From: Moricandia arvensis
Lineage: Eukaryota > Streptophyta > Magnoliopsida > Brassicales > Brassicaceae
Direction: 5' to 3'
Length of the DNA stretch: 64,000 nucleotides
Assembly: GCA_905132765.1 (NCBI GenBank)
Contig: CAJHQP010002005.1
Location: 32,480-96,479, forward strand
Notes under the pieces: generated by a model
What the model was told of the DNA's origin: nothing
What the model saw: the letters and a program-made list of their open reading frames with translations, nothing else
Database searches by the model: none
Made by a program: the position numbers and the translations under genes
Shown here: positions 54,175-64,000 of the stretch, in pieces
Position numbering within the stretch: position 1 is the first letter of the stretch
Layout of the letters: the number at the start of each line of letters is the position of its first letter

Positions 54175-55160
54175 TCCCCTCCCTCTTGAAAAGGATTTGT
54201 CCTCAAATCTGGCTCATCTGCGACAAAAGAGATCAAGTCATTAACGTTGAAGCTATTACTCACATCATACTTACCTTGGAGGTCCAGCTTGTAGGCATTG
54301 TTGCTGATCTTCTTTATGACCTCAAAAGGTCCATCGACCCGCGGCATCAGTTCAAATTTCCTTTCATTTGGAAATCTCTCTTTCCTTAGATGTACCCACA
54401 CTTGGTCACCAACTTCAAACACCTTCTCACGTTTTTCTTTGTTGGCATGTTTGACATAATGCTTTGTTTTATCTTCAATGTTGCGTCTAGCTTGCTCATG
54501 AATCTGTTGTACCATCTCAGCCTTCTTCTTGCCATCCAGACTAACTCTTTCACACTCAGGTAAAGGCATTAGATCCAAAGGAGAGGTGGGATTGAACCCA
54601 TAAACAATTTCAAATGGTGAAAACTTAGAAGAAGAATGCATAGCATGATTGTATGAAAATTCACAATTAGGCAAATAGTCTTCCCATGATTTCAAGTTTT
54701 TTTAATGAATTCACGTAAGAGAGTTCCTAGTGTCCTATTAACTACCTCAGTTTGTCCATCAGTTTGTGGATGACAAGTAGTGGAAAACAACAACTTAGTG
54801 CATAGCTTAGACCAAAGGGTCTTCCAGAAATAACTTATAAATTTAGCATCTCTATCTGACACTATAGTTCTAGGCATGCCATGCAAACGGACTATCTCTT
54901 TAAAGAACAAGTTGGCTACGTGCAATGGATCATCAGTCTTATGGCAAGCAATGAAATGTGCCATTTTTGAAAACCTATCAACCACAACGAAGATGGAATC
55001 CTTTCCAGTTCTAGTTCTAGGCAGTCCTACAATCAATTCCAAAGAGATATCATTCCATGGATGATAAGGAATGGGTAATGGAGTGTACAAACCATGAGAT
55101 TGGACCTTAGATTTAGCTTGTTTGCACGTTGCACATCTCCCACTTCATGTGTGGCCAAAA
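53940..55160 (-). pseudogene. gypsy-5 integrase
   Basis: The zinc finger is damaged: after LFWPHMK about 20 nt are lost, giving WEMCNVQT, so the CxxC pair is out of frame. The core (55090-54692) is well kept: LELIVGLPRT, VSDRDAKF, TEVVNR. The C-terminal part follows in an overlapping frame from 54695: NAYKLDLQGKYDVSNSFNVNDL, then DLRTNPFQEGGDDVIMDQ across the LTR edge at 54174, then GPMTRSRSKKLKEAIGGLL inside the LTR to the stop at 53940. Confidence 0.92.
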
Positions 55161-57478
55161 TAAATGATCTTGCAAAACCTTAAGGGTCTTGGCAATTCCA
55201 AAATGCCCCATGAGGCTTCCTCCATGGGATTTCCCTGACAAAAAAAAATCTCTCAAAGAGCAGTTAGGTACACACAAGCAATTGTCATAGAATAGGAATC
55301 CATCTTGTCTAAAATAATGCCCAGCAGCAAATGTTTCACATGACTTGTATGCATCCCCAACATCCTTGTCAGTTTCATACATATCTTTGAGTTTTTCAAA
55401 TCCTAATAGCTTGGCATCAAGAGTGTTGAAGAGTACATACCTTCGTGATAGTGCATCAACAACTATGTTTTCTTTACCTTGTTTATACTTGATGACATAA
55501 GGGAAAGTCTCAATGAACTGCACCCACCTTGCGTGTCTCTTGCTGAGCTTGCTTTGTCCTTTTAGATAATTGAGGAATTCATGATCCGTGTGGATCACAA
55601 ACTCTTTGGGCCAGAGGTAATGCTGCCATGTTTGAAAAGCTCTGACTAATGCATACAACTCTTTGTCATAGGTGGCATAGTTGAGAGTTGCTCCTCCAAG
55701 TTTTTCACTAAAGTAGGCTATAGGTCTCCTTTCCTGCATTAAGACAGCACCAATACCAATTCCTGAAGCATCACATTCTATTTCAAAAATTTTGGTAAAG
55801 TCAGGAAGTATAAGAAGAGGTGATCGAGTAAGCTTCTCTTTTAGGCATTGGAAAGCCTTCTCTTGTGCTTCTCCCCACTTGAATCCAACATCCTTCTTTA
55901 TCACTTCAGTTAAGGGGGCTGTTATGGTGCTAAAATCCTTGACAAAACGCCTATAAAAGCCAGCAAGTCCATGGAAACTCCTTACTTCACCTACTGTCTT
56001 AGGACTCGGCCATTCTTGAATTGCTTTCACCTTTCTTGGTCGACCTTTACTCCATCTGCACTCACAACAAAACCTAGGAAAACCAAGTTATCTGTACAAA
56101 AAGTACACTTCTTCAAGTTTGCAAACAACTTCTCTTTCCTCAAAACATTAAGAACTGACCTAAGATGCTCAATATGATCTTTCATGCTCTTTCTATAGAT
56201 TAAAATGTCATCAAAATATTCTACCACAAAGATGCCTATGAAAGATCTAAGCACATGGTTCATCAACCTCATGAATGTACTAGGTGCATTTGTAAGCCCG
56301 AATGGCATGATTAACCACTCATATAGACCATGTTTTGTTTTGAATGCAGTTTTCCATTCATCACCCTCTTTCATTCTAATTTGATGGTATCCACTTTTTA
56401 AATCTATCCTAGAGAAAATGCAGAAGCCATATAATTCATCTAGCTTGTCATCTAGTCTAGGAATAGGGTGGCGATACTTCACTGTTATGTTACTGATTGC
56501 TCTACAATCAACACACATGCGCCAGCTACCATCTTTCTTAGGCACAAGAAGCACTGGAACTGCACATGGGCTCAAGCTTTCTCGGATGTGGCCCTTCTCC
56601 ATCAGTTCTTCTACTTGCCTTTGCAATTCCTTAGTCTCAACCGGATTAGTTATGTAGGCTGGACGGTTTGGGAGTGTCGATCCAGGAACAAAATCAATTT
56701 GGTGCTCAATTCCTCTTACTGGTGGAAGACCTATGGGATTATCTTCTGGAAAGACATCATCATATTCCTCTAAAAGAGAGACAAGTTCACTCGGGTATGC
56801 CGGTGGGAGATCAGTGATGGTTAGTAGAGATTCTTTAAAGACAAGCAACAGAACATGAGTTTGTGAATAGAGAGTTCTTTTGATTTCTCCCTGTTTGGCA
56901 TAGAAGTTATGCTGCTTGCTTTGGTCTGGTTTGAGATCGATATCTTTCTTCTTTTGGAGCTGAAGTTGATCTTGTTCAAAGGAATTCTTGTTGGTATAGT
57001 CATCATGTACCACACGCCTATCTGACTGCCAAGGCCGTCCAAGGAGGATGTGACTTGCTTCCATTGGTAACACATCACACAAGACTTCATCCTCATATCT
57101 TCCAATGGCTAGAGGCACCATCACTTGACTGGACACCTTCATCTCACCTTCCTCATTGAGCCATTGTAGCCGGTATGGTTTTGGATGCCTTTGAACTTTC
57201 AGTCCCAACTTCTTTACCATTATTTCACTAGCAACATTAACACAACTTCTACCATCCACAATGAGACTACAAACCTTTCCTTGCACCAAACACCTCGTAT
57301 AGAAAAGATTTTCACGTTCCTCAAATTCCTCAGTCTTTGTTTGTAGGTTCAAGAGTCTTCTAGCCACCAACAATCTTCCTTTTACTGGTTCTTCTTCATA
57401 TTCTTCCTCAGACTCCTCATGATCATACTCGGATATATAGTCCTCAGGCTCATACTCTCCATTCTCCAATAAGATCAT
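55113..57478 (-). pseudogene. gypsy-5 protease, RT and RNase H
   Basis: The open frame 57478-56027 (483 codons) begins with an acidic linker. Protease SLIVDGRSCVNVAS keeps the Asp, with Gly to Arg after it. MEASHILLGRPW follows, then RT with VPKKDGSWRMCVDCRAI, KSGYHQIRMKEGDEWKTAF, MPFGLTNAPSTFMRLMNHV and catalytic YFDDILIYR. A one-base frameshift near 56030 (KVDQER, then MKAIQEWPSP) leads to 56030-55113, with FEIECDASGIGIGAVL, YDKELYALVRA and HTDHEFLNYLKGQ of RNase H and the VDALSRRY end. Apart from this shift RT and RNase H appear complete. Confidence 0.93.
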
Positions 57479-57479
57479 G

Positions 57480-58572
57480 ATGCGTTTGTTGGTGCACTCA
57501 TTGGCATAGTGCCCTCTTCCTTGGCATTTGAAGCACTTGAGATCCCTAGCTCTTGAACTGGTAGCTTTGGCCTTTACTTTATCTTTCCCAAAGATGGCAC
57601 TTGGTTTTGTTTCTTCTTTAGGATATGGCTTATTCTCCTTAGTGTAGGCTGGTTTCTCCTCTTTAGGTGTTAGATACCTTGAGGATCCATAGTTGGAACG
57701 AGAGTGTCCTTCCTCTTGAGTTGTTGTTCCACAAGTATAGCTTTGTGCAACATCTCTTCTAGCTCAACATAGTGTTGCATCTCAACATTGTCTTGGATCT
57801 CTCGGTTGAGTCCTCCTAGAAACCGAGACATAGTGGCTTCTCTATCTTCAGAAATGTTTGCTCTCAACATCAGTAACTCCATCTCTTGAAAGTACTCTTC
57901 TACGGTCCTTGATCCTTGAGTGAGCTTCCTTAGTTTCTGATGTAGATCACGGTGATAATGACTTGGAACAAACCTTTTTCGCATGATGGATTTCATCTCT
58001 TGCCATGATTCAACTGGATACTCATGGTTTCTTCTCCTAGTGGTTACCAACTGATCCCACCAGCTCAAAGCATAATCATAGAACTCAGTGGCTTCTAGCT
58101 GTATCTTTTGAGCTTGAGTGTACTGTTGACAATCAAAGACCAAGTCGATCTTCTTCTCCCATTCCAAATAAGCATCCGGATCAACCTTGCCATGGAAAGG
58201 GGGTATCTTCAGTTTTAGTCCAGCAAACTCATCCTTTTGGTGTCTCCTACCATCATGATCACGCCTCTGCCTTCTCCTACTATCTTTAGAAGCAGAACTA
58301 TGATAGCGTTCATAGTAGTTGTCAGTCTCTTGTGAACCAGCATGTTCTTGACGTGTGGGGTTTGCCCTTTCTCTTCTAGGCTCATTGCTAGTGCCTTGAC
58401 CAGTAGTTTGCCTGATCTCTGGCATAAGTTCATCTCGCAACTCCTTCATGTTAGCCTTCATCAAGTCTCCCATAGTTGAGATCATAGTCTGATTGAGTTG
58501 TTGGGTCATGGCCTCCATGAATAGCTTGTTCCTTCTCATCAGTGTGGCTTCCTCATCTGATTCATTCCCCAT
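57480..58572 (-). pseudogene. gypsy-5 gag with zinc knuckle
   Basis: The open frame 58572-57670 starts MGNESDEEATLMRRNKLFM. It has a basic patch (SRRRQRRDHDGRRHQ), then the retrotransposon Gag domain: YLEWEKKIDLVFD, YDYALSWWDQLV, MKSIMRKRFVPSHYHRDLHQKLRKLTQGSRTVEEYF and FLGGLNREIQDNVEMQHYVELEEMLHKA. A frameshift near 57690 leads to the Lys-rich stretch and the knuckle (CFKCQGRGHYANEC type) at about 57500-57545, in the frame feeding into pol. Gag and pol thus formed one polyprotein originally. Confidence 0.93.
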
Positions 58573-59257
58573 TGTTCCTGGAACAAATCAAACACTCAAC
58601 CAGTAAATAGTTCAAATCGAAACGACCAAAGGAAACAAGTTTACTTGAACAAGAATTTTCGAAACAAGAAACTTGATCAACAAGTAATGGATTCAAATAG
58701 ATCACTCCAAAGGATTTTGATCAAACAATGATCAGAAAATTATCAAAGACACAATCGATTAAGGTTCTAATACAGTTTGATGATCTATGAATCAACAGAA
58801 TGGATCAAAACACAAGCAAACTTTTCAATTTCCGGATCACAAACTTGTAGCGTAAACAACAAGTATTCGAAAAGATTTTCAAAAATCCGTGATCTAGACT
58901 TGTAAATCAATCAACTTTCCACGAAATAATCAAAGATCAATCGGTTTAGAACAAGTATAAGAATAGATCAATCGATTTTCAGATCAGAGAACAATGATAA
59001 ATCACAACAACAGAGTAGATGAACATATCACAAGTTGAATCGATGAACACACTTTTAGATCTATCAGTTTTATACATCAAACGATTAGATTTATCAATAG
59101 AACTCACAAGGATGAATAGATCAATGGATAAACACAAGAACAAGATCAGATCACTCGTTATAATCAAAACAAAGCACAAATCGATCAAAAACTTAAGAGA
59201 ATATGAAAAGATCGAATCAAAAATAGAAAGGATAACGAGAACTCCCCTTCCAGAGAT
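58573..59257 (-). other. gypsy-5 leader, no gene seen
   Basis: About 685 bp between PBS and gag. It is A-rich on the plus strand, with many GATC and TCGAT phrases and no long frame. Packaging signals would be expected here. Confidence 0.6.
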
Positions 59258-59269
59258 GCCCTGATACCA
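59258..59269 (-). promoter_or_regulatory. gypsy-5 primer-binding site
   Basis: The minus strand reads TGGTATCAGGGC, one mismatch from TGGTATCAGAGC; 2 nt from the LTR. Confidence 0.85.
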
Positions 59270-59271
59270 CT

Positions 59272-60057
59272 TAACACGTTCCTAGGATGCTTCTCTGGAT
59301 TGTTTGGGATAGATCCTTACGTAAACGAATCAAAGGACTCAAGTTTACCAAGGTTTGTGGATCGGTTGGTGACACAAAGAGGTGTGGATGATCTCCTTGA
59401 TACTCCTAGGTACTACATCGGATATGACACAACAAACTAGAACCCTTAGTCGCCGGATATGACTCACCAGCAAGCTCTTGCACTCGACAAAGATCATAGA
59501 GAAAGAGAGAATACAAAAGGTCAAAGATAAAAGACTGTGTGCCTTAGAATGAGGTTTACAAGAGTTTAAATAGAAACCGAGGAACATGCTCCTTTAGGTT
59601 TCGAGAACTTAATGAAATAAAAACCATAGTTTAAAACTTATCCTAAGATAGAAATGTGGTCGGTCCTAATATGCATATATCATGCATATACTAAGATACA
59701 TTAACTAGGTTATTTGTGAAGCAAACTAAGGCCTCGTTAAAAACCTAACTTTAGAAAACCCATTGGGACAAAACCAAAGGTAGGGAAAAAGAGCACACTT
59801 AGTTTGCTTGCCTAGTTGATGATCAGCTTGATAAAAGAGTAGCTTGAATGGTGGTGAGGGTGTCTTGGTTGATCAAGCTTCGGCCAAGACAATCTTCTTG
59901 TATGAGTGACATCATAAGTAATCCACCAATAGCTTCCTTGAGCTTCTTCGATATGGAACGAGTCATAGGCCCTTCTGGAATGGACAATGCATCTTCATCA
60001 ATTGGTTTGTCCATCAGCTCATCATCTCCATTAGTTGGCTGGTCCATGATCACATCA
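59272..60057 (-). repeat. gypsy-5 5' LTR (786 bp)
   Basis: Same length and same TA terminus as the 3' LTR. The pol-tail frame is open from the LTR start to 59823. Confidence 0.93.
59744..59784 (-). promoter_or_regulatory. LTR stem-loop, gypsy-5 5' LTR
   Basis: The arms are identical to the copy at 53861-53901. Confidence 0.75.
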
Positions 60058-60062
60058 CTTAC

Positions 60063-60844
60063 TCCCTTAATGATTACACTTGACAGAGATACAATATATA
60101 TAGAGAAATGGAGAGGCTACACTCTTTTAAAACCCTAAGGAGACTAAGCATGTGGAGTCAACAAGAGTCTTGGCGCCTGGTTTGAAATACTAGGCTGAGA
60201 ATGCTCACATGCTTGGGACAGGCTGTCAAAGAGCTCTTCCTTTGCTTTTGGGCGAGTGGATAAGGTTATCCACAATGCTTTTCCTTTTGGTAAGTGGATA
60301 ACCTTATCTATAAACAGTCACTAAGCCTTGGCACCTTCCTGGAAGTTTCCTTGCCGTCCCTTCCTTATCTTGGACGAGAATATACCCAAGAATCTTCTCA
60401 TTTCTTCACATCCAAGGTCTTTTAGACTTGGAAGACAACTCTTGGCAATTTAAGGTTGTACGGCCAGATATCAATGGCCTGGTCCATCCTCTTTGTTCCC
60501 TAACTTGCCCATGACTCAAAACCATTCCATAAGTTCAAATGGTCGAGTATACATGTTTCTGGGTCGAGGTTGGTCCGTACGGATCCGTACAATCCGTACA
60601 GTTCGTACGGCCGTACGGCCGTCCGTACACCTCACCCAAACATAGACCATTTGAACCCTTCTCTTCCCCAAAGCTTCCCAAGATCTTCCTTAGTATTTTC
60701 GTAGGTGTTTCATAGCCTTCTTGTACACTTATCAGCTTCCCACAACCTTCTCACCACTCCTTGACAAGATCTCTTCACACCATCTATCTTCTTTCACTCC
60801 ATCTCCTCTCTATACTCGTTCATTGTCATCTCTTCAAGTTAACA
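60063..60844 (-). repeat. LARD-5 3' LTR, part next to PPT
   Basis: On the minus strand it starts TGTTAACTTGAAGAG after PPT TTGAGGGGGAG. It continues at 53142-53388 beyond gypsy-5. Confidence 0.9.
60574..60628 (-). promoter_or_regulatory. GTAC cluster in LARD-5 3' LTR
   Basis: Six GTAC cores lie within about 55 bp, including TCCGTACAA at 60584-60592 and overlapping CCGTACGG palindromes near 60608. Confidence 0.65.
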
Positions 60845-62983
60845 CTCCCCCTCAAGCTTGAATATAGTGATCCTAAGTCAAGCTTGGAACCTTGAAGAGT
60901 CTCTTAATTAAAAACCTTATCAAAGCAAACCCTTTTTGGGATAAAACCTTGATAAGGAAAAGAGTAAGATCTCCAAGGCCTAGGGATTGGCTAGTGAGTT
61001 CTTTGTGTCTCAGCCAGTGTGGTGCACACAAAGAACTATGGATCATGGCCTAACAGTGGTGTAAGCTAATATGACTTGGATTTCTCCCCACTAACACTTC
61101 TTGAGCTCATCTAGCTCACTCCACACTGATCTTTGTCTCTCCCCCTTTCACCCAACTTCTTGTTGGGTTAAGTGCTCGGATTACCAAGATACAAACTCCA
61201 TTGAGTACCATCTTCATTCTCTGCCTTGGTTGCTTCTTCTTCTTGAATAACCACCAAGGACTCCATCTTCACAGATCATGAAGCTTCTCAATACTCCCTC
61301 TCAAGCTTGACCATGTGGAACAAGTCAAGCTTGGAAGGATTGCTTCATGATCTTGGACTACAAACCATTACACCCTCACTTCTGATTCTTATATCTTTAT
61401 GGAAGGCTAGTGTCTTCATCAGCTCTCTACAACAACCTCAAACCCTGAAGCCGCATTGCTAGAGCAACCTTCTTCATGACACAGCAAAGACTGCTCGGAA
61501 CAACCTCTTGTCTAGACACACCACTGCCTAAACCCGGATAGCTTCATCTTCATTCTCTTGTAATGGTAAGGAGGAAACAGGTCTTGAACTTAGATCACCA
61601 GGTAGCTCACTCAAGTCCCCACCTCAAGCTTGAATTGAGTCTAGGTTCAAGCTTGAAATTGAGCCTGAATAAGCATCCAAACCAGAAGCACACCACCCCA
61701 ACAGCTGCGCTTAAACTACTGGTCCACCTCCATGTCTTCAGCTTCAAGTACCCATGGATCACCGGCCTTCCTCATGACTTTGGTGGTGACCTTCTTCTTC
61801 TTGTGTGCCTTGAACCAGGAGCTCAACAACCTTCATGGTATGCGCTTCTTATAACCGACTACTACACCAAGAACCTTCCCATTGCTCCACACAGTGGACC
61901 AGGTCTTCCTCTTGTCTTGGATAGGTACTGAACAAAGCACACTCCTTGTGAACAAAGTACACTCCAAACAAGATAAGACACATTTGCATTGGGATCAAGC
62001 CTTGACTAATCATCAAGTTTGATCACCAATGTCACAAGCTTTGCACTTAGACAGCATCTCATCATCATTGAGATCCATCTAATGCAAGCTTACCACTCTC
62101 TAAATGCTATCACAAAGTACTTAGGCAACCATTCCCTGCCCTAAAAGACCCTTAGACATTAGTTTAGGTGTCTCAACCTTAAGGCAGCCCAATGACAAGA
62201 GTATGCAACAGCCTTAACTTATTTACTTCAAGAATGCAATCGGGATTAGATACAACTATCTATCATCCTAGCAAGACATTCATTAGAGTAGAGACTAAGC
62301 ATCAATGCCATTTCCAAATACTAGACCCAAATGCTTCGCTTTAATCAGTTTTTATTCATGTATGCAAGCAGATTCAGAACATGCTATCTAATATCATGTC
62401 AAGCAACATTTAGAACTGGAGTAAGCACTTTAAACACTCAACCATTCAAAACGAGTCATCTAAACATCCTGGGATAGATTCTAAAAATTCATATCTAGCA
62501 ATCTTAACACATCCTCAGGTCTCAAACACATCACACAACACATTCAGTTCATAAAGTATCAAGCTTTATAACAAGGGACAATAGGTTCTTACAAACAAGG
62601 AACTAGTATTGGTTCCTTGAACACCTTTGATTCATGGGAAGATCAGGGGTTATTGGTCACGATTCCAACACCTCTTTCCTCCATGGACCTTCCCTTGGAA
62701 TCTCCATGCCTAAAGTCCCCACCTTTCTTTATATTTTGGTGCCCCCACCAGTAACAAGGTGAAAGCTTTCACCTTTCTTCCTGGTCTTTGAATAAGGACA
62801 CATGCCTGGACTAATTTAATGAAGGGGGTAGCTAATCTCCTTTCTTTTGGATGGTATGAGAGAGTATGGGACTTCAAGAACAGCTTCCCAAGATCTCCTT
62901 CCTGGGTTTTGATGGCCGAAGAGAAAGCCTTGATCTTTGCGTAAGCTAGAAGCCAAGTTCTGATGAACCAGGCTCTGATGCCA
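60845..62983 (-). other. LARD-5 internal region, no recognised gene
   Basis: The first 220 bases hold PPT, palindrome and stem-loop and match LARD-1 and -2. Near the PBS a minus frame (62997-62710) gives about 86 codons beyond the PBS (WFIRTWLLAYAKIKAF...KYKERWGL) that I do not recognise. LARD-2 keeps parts of it with stops, so I do not call it a gene. PBS at 62971-62983 (minus TGGCATCAGAGCC). Confidence 0.6.
60915..60957 (-). promoter_or_regulatory. pre-PPT stem-loop, LARD-5
   Basis: CCTTATCAAGG pairs with CTTTGATAAGG, with 10 Watson-Crick pairs and one G-U. The inner loop is CCC-AAAAA-GGG. It lies 70 nt from the LTR. Confidence 0.82.
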
Positions 62984-64000
62984 TGTTGGATTTTCACCAG
63001 AGTATAAGGATCTGGGTTTGTGTGTGATGAAGAAGCCTCTAAGGCTGATATGAACTCAAAATGAAGGTGAGAAGGGTTCTGGTTTTCCTTGTATGAACTT
63101 GAATCAAAACCAGAGAATAATAGAGACTTTGAGAGATTAAGAAGAATAAGAAAGTGGTAGACTAAGAGAGATTTCGACTCAAGAACATCAAGCTTTATTT
63201 CTGGAAGTGGAGAGGGGTTTTCCCCCTTACTCCCTTAATGTTTACACTTGACAGAGATACAATATATATAGAGAAATGGAGAGGCTACACTCTTTTAAAA
63301 CACTAAGGAGACTAAGCATGTGGACTCAACAAGAGTCTTGGCGCCTGGTTTGATATACTAGGCTGAGAATGCTCACATGCTTGGGACAGGCTGTCAAAGA
63401 GCTCTTCCTTTGCTTTTGGGCGAGTGGATAAGGTTATCCACAATGCTCTTCCTTTTGGTAAGAGGATAACCTTATCCATAAACAGTCACCAAGCCTTGGC
63501 ACCTTCCTGGAACTTTCCTTGCCTTCCCTTCCTTATCTTGGACGATAATATACGAAAGAATCTCTCCTATCTTCACATGCAAGGTCTTTTAGACTTGGGA
63601 GACAAGTCTTGGCAATTTAGGGTTGTACGGCCAGATATCAATGGCCTGGTCCATCCTCTTTGTTCCCTAACTTGCCCATGACTCAAAACCATTCCATAAG
63701 TTCAAATGGTCGAGTATACATGTTTCTTGGTCGAGGTTGGTTTGTACGGATCCGTACAGTCCGTACAGTCCGTACGGCCGTCCGTACACCTCACCTAAAC
63801 ATGGACCATTTGAACCCTTCTCTTCCCTAAAGCTTCCCAAGATCTTCCTTAGTCTTTTCCTAGGTGTTTCATAGCCTTCTTGTACACTTATCAGCTTCCC
63901 ACAGCCTTCTCACCACTCCTTGACAAGATCTCTTAACACCATCTATCTTCTTTCACTCCATCTCCTCTCTACACTCGTTTATTGTCATCTTCAAGTTAAC
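62984..64000 (-). repeat. LARD-5 5' LTR, cut by window end
   Basis: It matches 53142-53388 plus 60063-60844 across the gypsy-5 site and ends TTCAAGTTAAC at the window edge. Confidence 0.92.
63742..63788 (-). promoter_or_regulatory. GTAC cluster in LARD-5 5' LTR
   Basis: Five GTAC cores lie within about 47 bp, with TTGTACGGA (63742-63750, minus TCCGTACAA) and a CCGTACAGT repeat spaced 9-10 bp. Confidence 0.65.

Larger units (their letters stand above)
53389..60057 (-). mobile_element. gypsy-5, complete Ty3/gypsy element (6.7 kb)
   Basis: Both LTRs are 786 bp, with PBS, gag, protease, RT, RNase H, integrase, PPT and TSD CTTAC. About 21 differences in roughly 470 LTR bases were counted by hand. 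It is the best-preserved gypsy here but belongs to a different subfamily from gypsy-4, with about 70-80% similar proteins. Its LTR has unusual TG...TA ends. Confidence 0.95.
53142..64000 (-). mobile_element. LARD-5, non-coding LTR element with nested gypsy-5
   Basis: The 3' LTR is 53142-53388 plus 60063-60844, the internal region 60845-62983, and the 5' LTR 62984 to the window end. The last base shown is one short of the expected LTR end TTAACA. The internal region is 2.1 kb and non-coding. It inserted into copia-7. Confidence 0.9.

Noticed and set aside
53940..54695. Chromodomain at the gypsy integrase C-terminus
   Set aside because: The tail (NAYKLDLQGKYDVSNSFNVNDL ... GPMTRSR) lacks the aromatic pattern of a chromodomain; an extended CRM-like tail fits better but is unproven.
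61563..61931. 122-codon plus-strand frame in LARD-5
   Set aside because: It lies antisense to the element and no homologous frame is kept in LARD-1 or LARD-2.
1..64000. tRNA, rRNA or other structural RNA genes
   Set aside because: I saw no convincing cloverleaf or rRNA core. The TGGTATCAGAGC matches are primer-binding sites, not tRNA genes.

Overview
The window looks like repeat-rich, probably pericentromeric, plant DNA. I see no intact host gene. Almost every base that can be assigned belongs to an LTR retrotransposon: Ty1/copia elements, Ty3/gypsy elements of chromovirus type, and large non-coding LTR elements (LARD-like). Primer-binding sites (PBS) match the 3' end of plant initiator tRNA-Met (TGGTATCAGAGC and variants), polypurine tracts (PPT) are plant-like, and 5-bp target-site duplications (TSD) flank the intact insertions. 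The protein families resemble those common in Brassicaceae; that assignment is an inference. Element names below (copia-1 to -7, gypsy-1 to -5, LARD-1 to -5) are mine.

Layout. 1-224 unresolved. 225-4217 copia-1 (+), 5'-truncated, with its 3' LTR. 4218-6583 gypsy-1 (-), carrying a foreign block at 4633-5884. 6584-12370 is an inverted segment holding the 3' part of copia-2, a piece of the LARD-1 LTR and gypsy-2. 12371-14562 is the 5' part of copia-2 (-). 14563-17663 is the rest of LARD-1 (-). 17664-20031 copia-3 (+, 5' part). 20032-23735 LARD-2 (-), with a 738-bp tandem duplication. 23736-25150 gypsy-3 (+, 3' end and LTR). 25151-33717 copia-4 (-), hosting LARD-3 (25547-30144, itself hosting a solo LTR) and a second solo LTR (30913-31556). 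33718-48800 copia-5 (+), hosting gypsy-4 (35077-42419, itself hosting a solo LTR) and, in its 3' LTR, LARD-4 (44710-48422). 48801-49431 copia-6 gag fragment. 49432-53141 copia-7 (+), interrupted by LARD-5 (53142 to the window end), whose left LTR hosts gypsy-5 (53389-60057). Seven insertions are bracketed by exact 5-bp TSDs, so relative order can be read from the nesting.

How the parts work together. Autonomous copia and gypsy elements encode Gag, protease, integrase, reverse transcriptase and RNase H, but every copy here is broken by stops, frameshifts, deletions or later insertions. The LARDs encode no recognisable polymerase and would need proteins in trans. They share cis-signals with the copia elements: iMet-type PBS, a TCAAGCTTGA palindrome fused to the PPT, promoter modules in U3, and a stem-loop about 70 nt before the 3' LTR.

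Main observations. (1) A two-tier RNA stem-loop with a covarying 11-bp outer stem sits 29-38 nt after the pol stop codon in both copia and gypsy elements, and a constant 69-71 nt before the 3' LTR in copia elements and LARDs; the non-coding elements keep it. (2) A 5.8-kb inversion cuts one copia element and one gypsy LTR; reversing it on paper rejoins both. (3) LTRs of many families carry clusters of the SBP-box consensus TNCGTACAA, in several cases as exact 10-bp tandem repeats. (4) The gypsy pol frame runs about 85 codons into the LTR, as reported for some CRM-clade centromeric elements.
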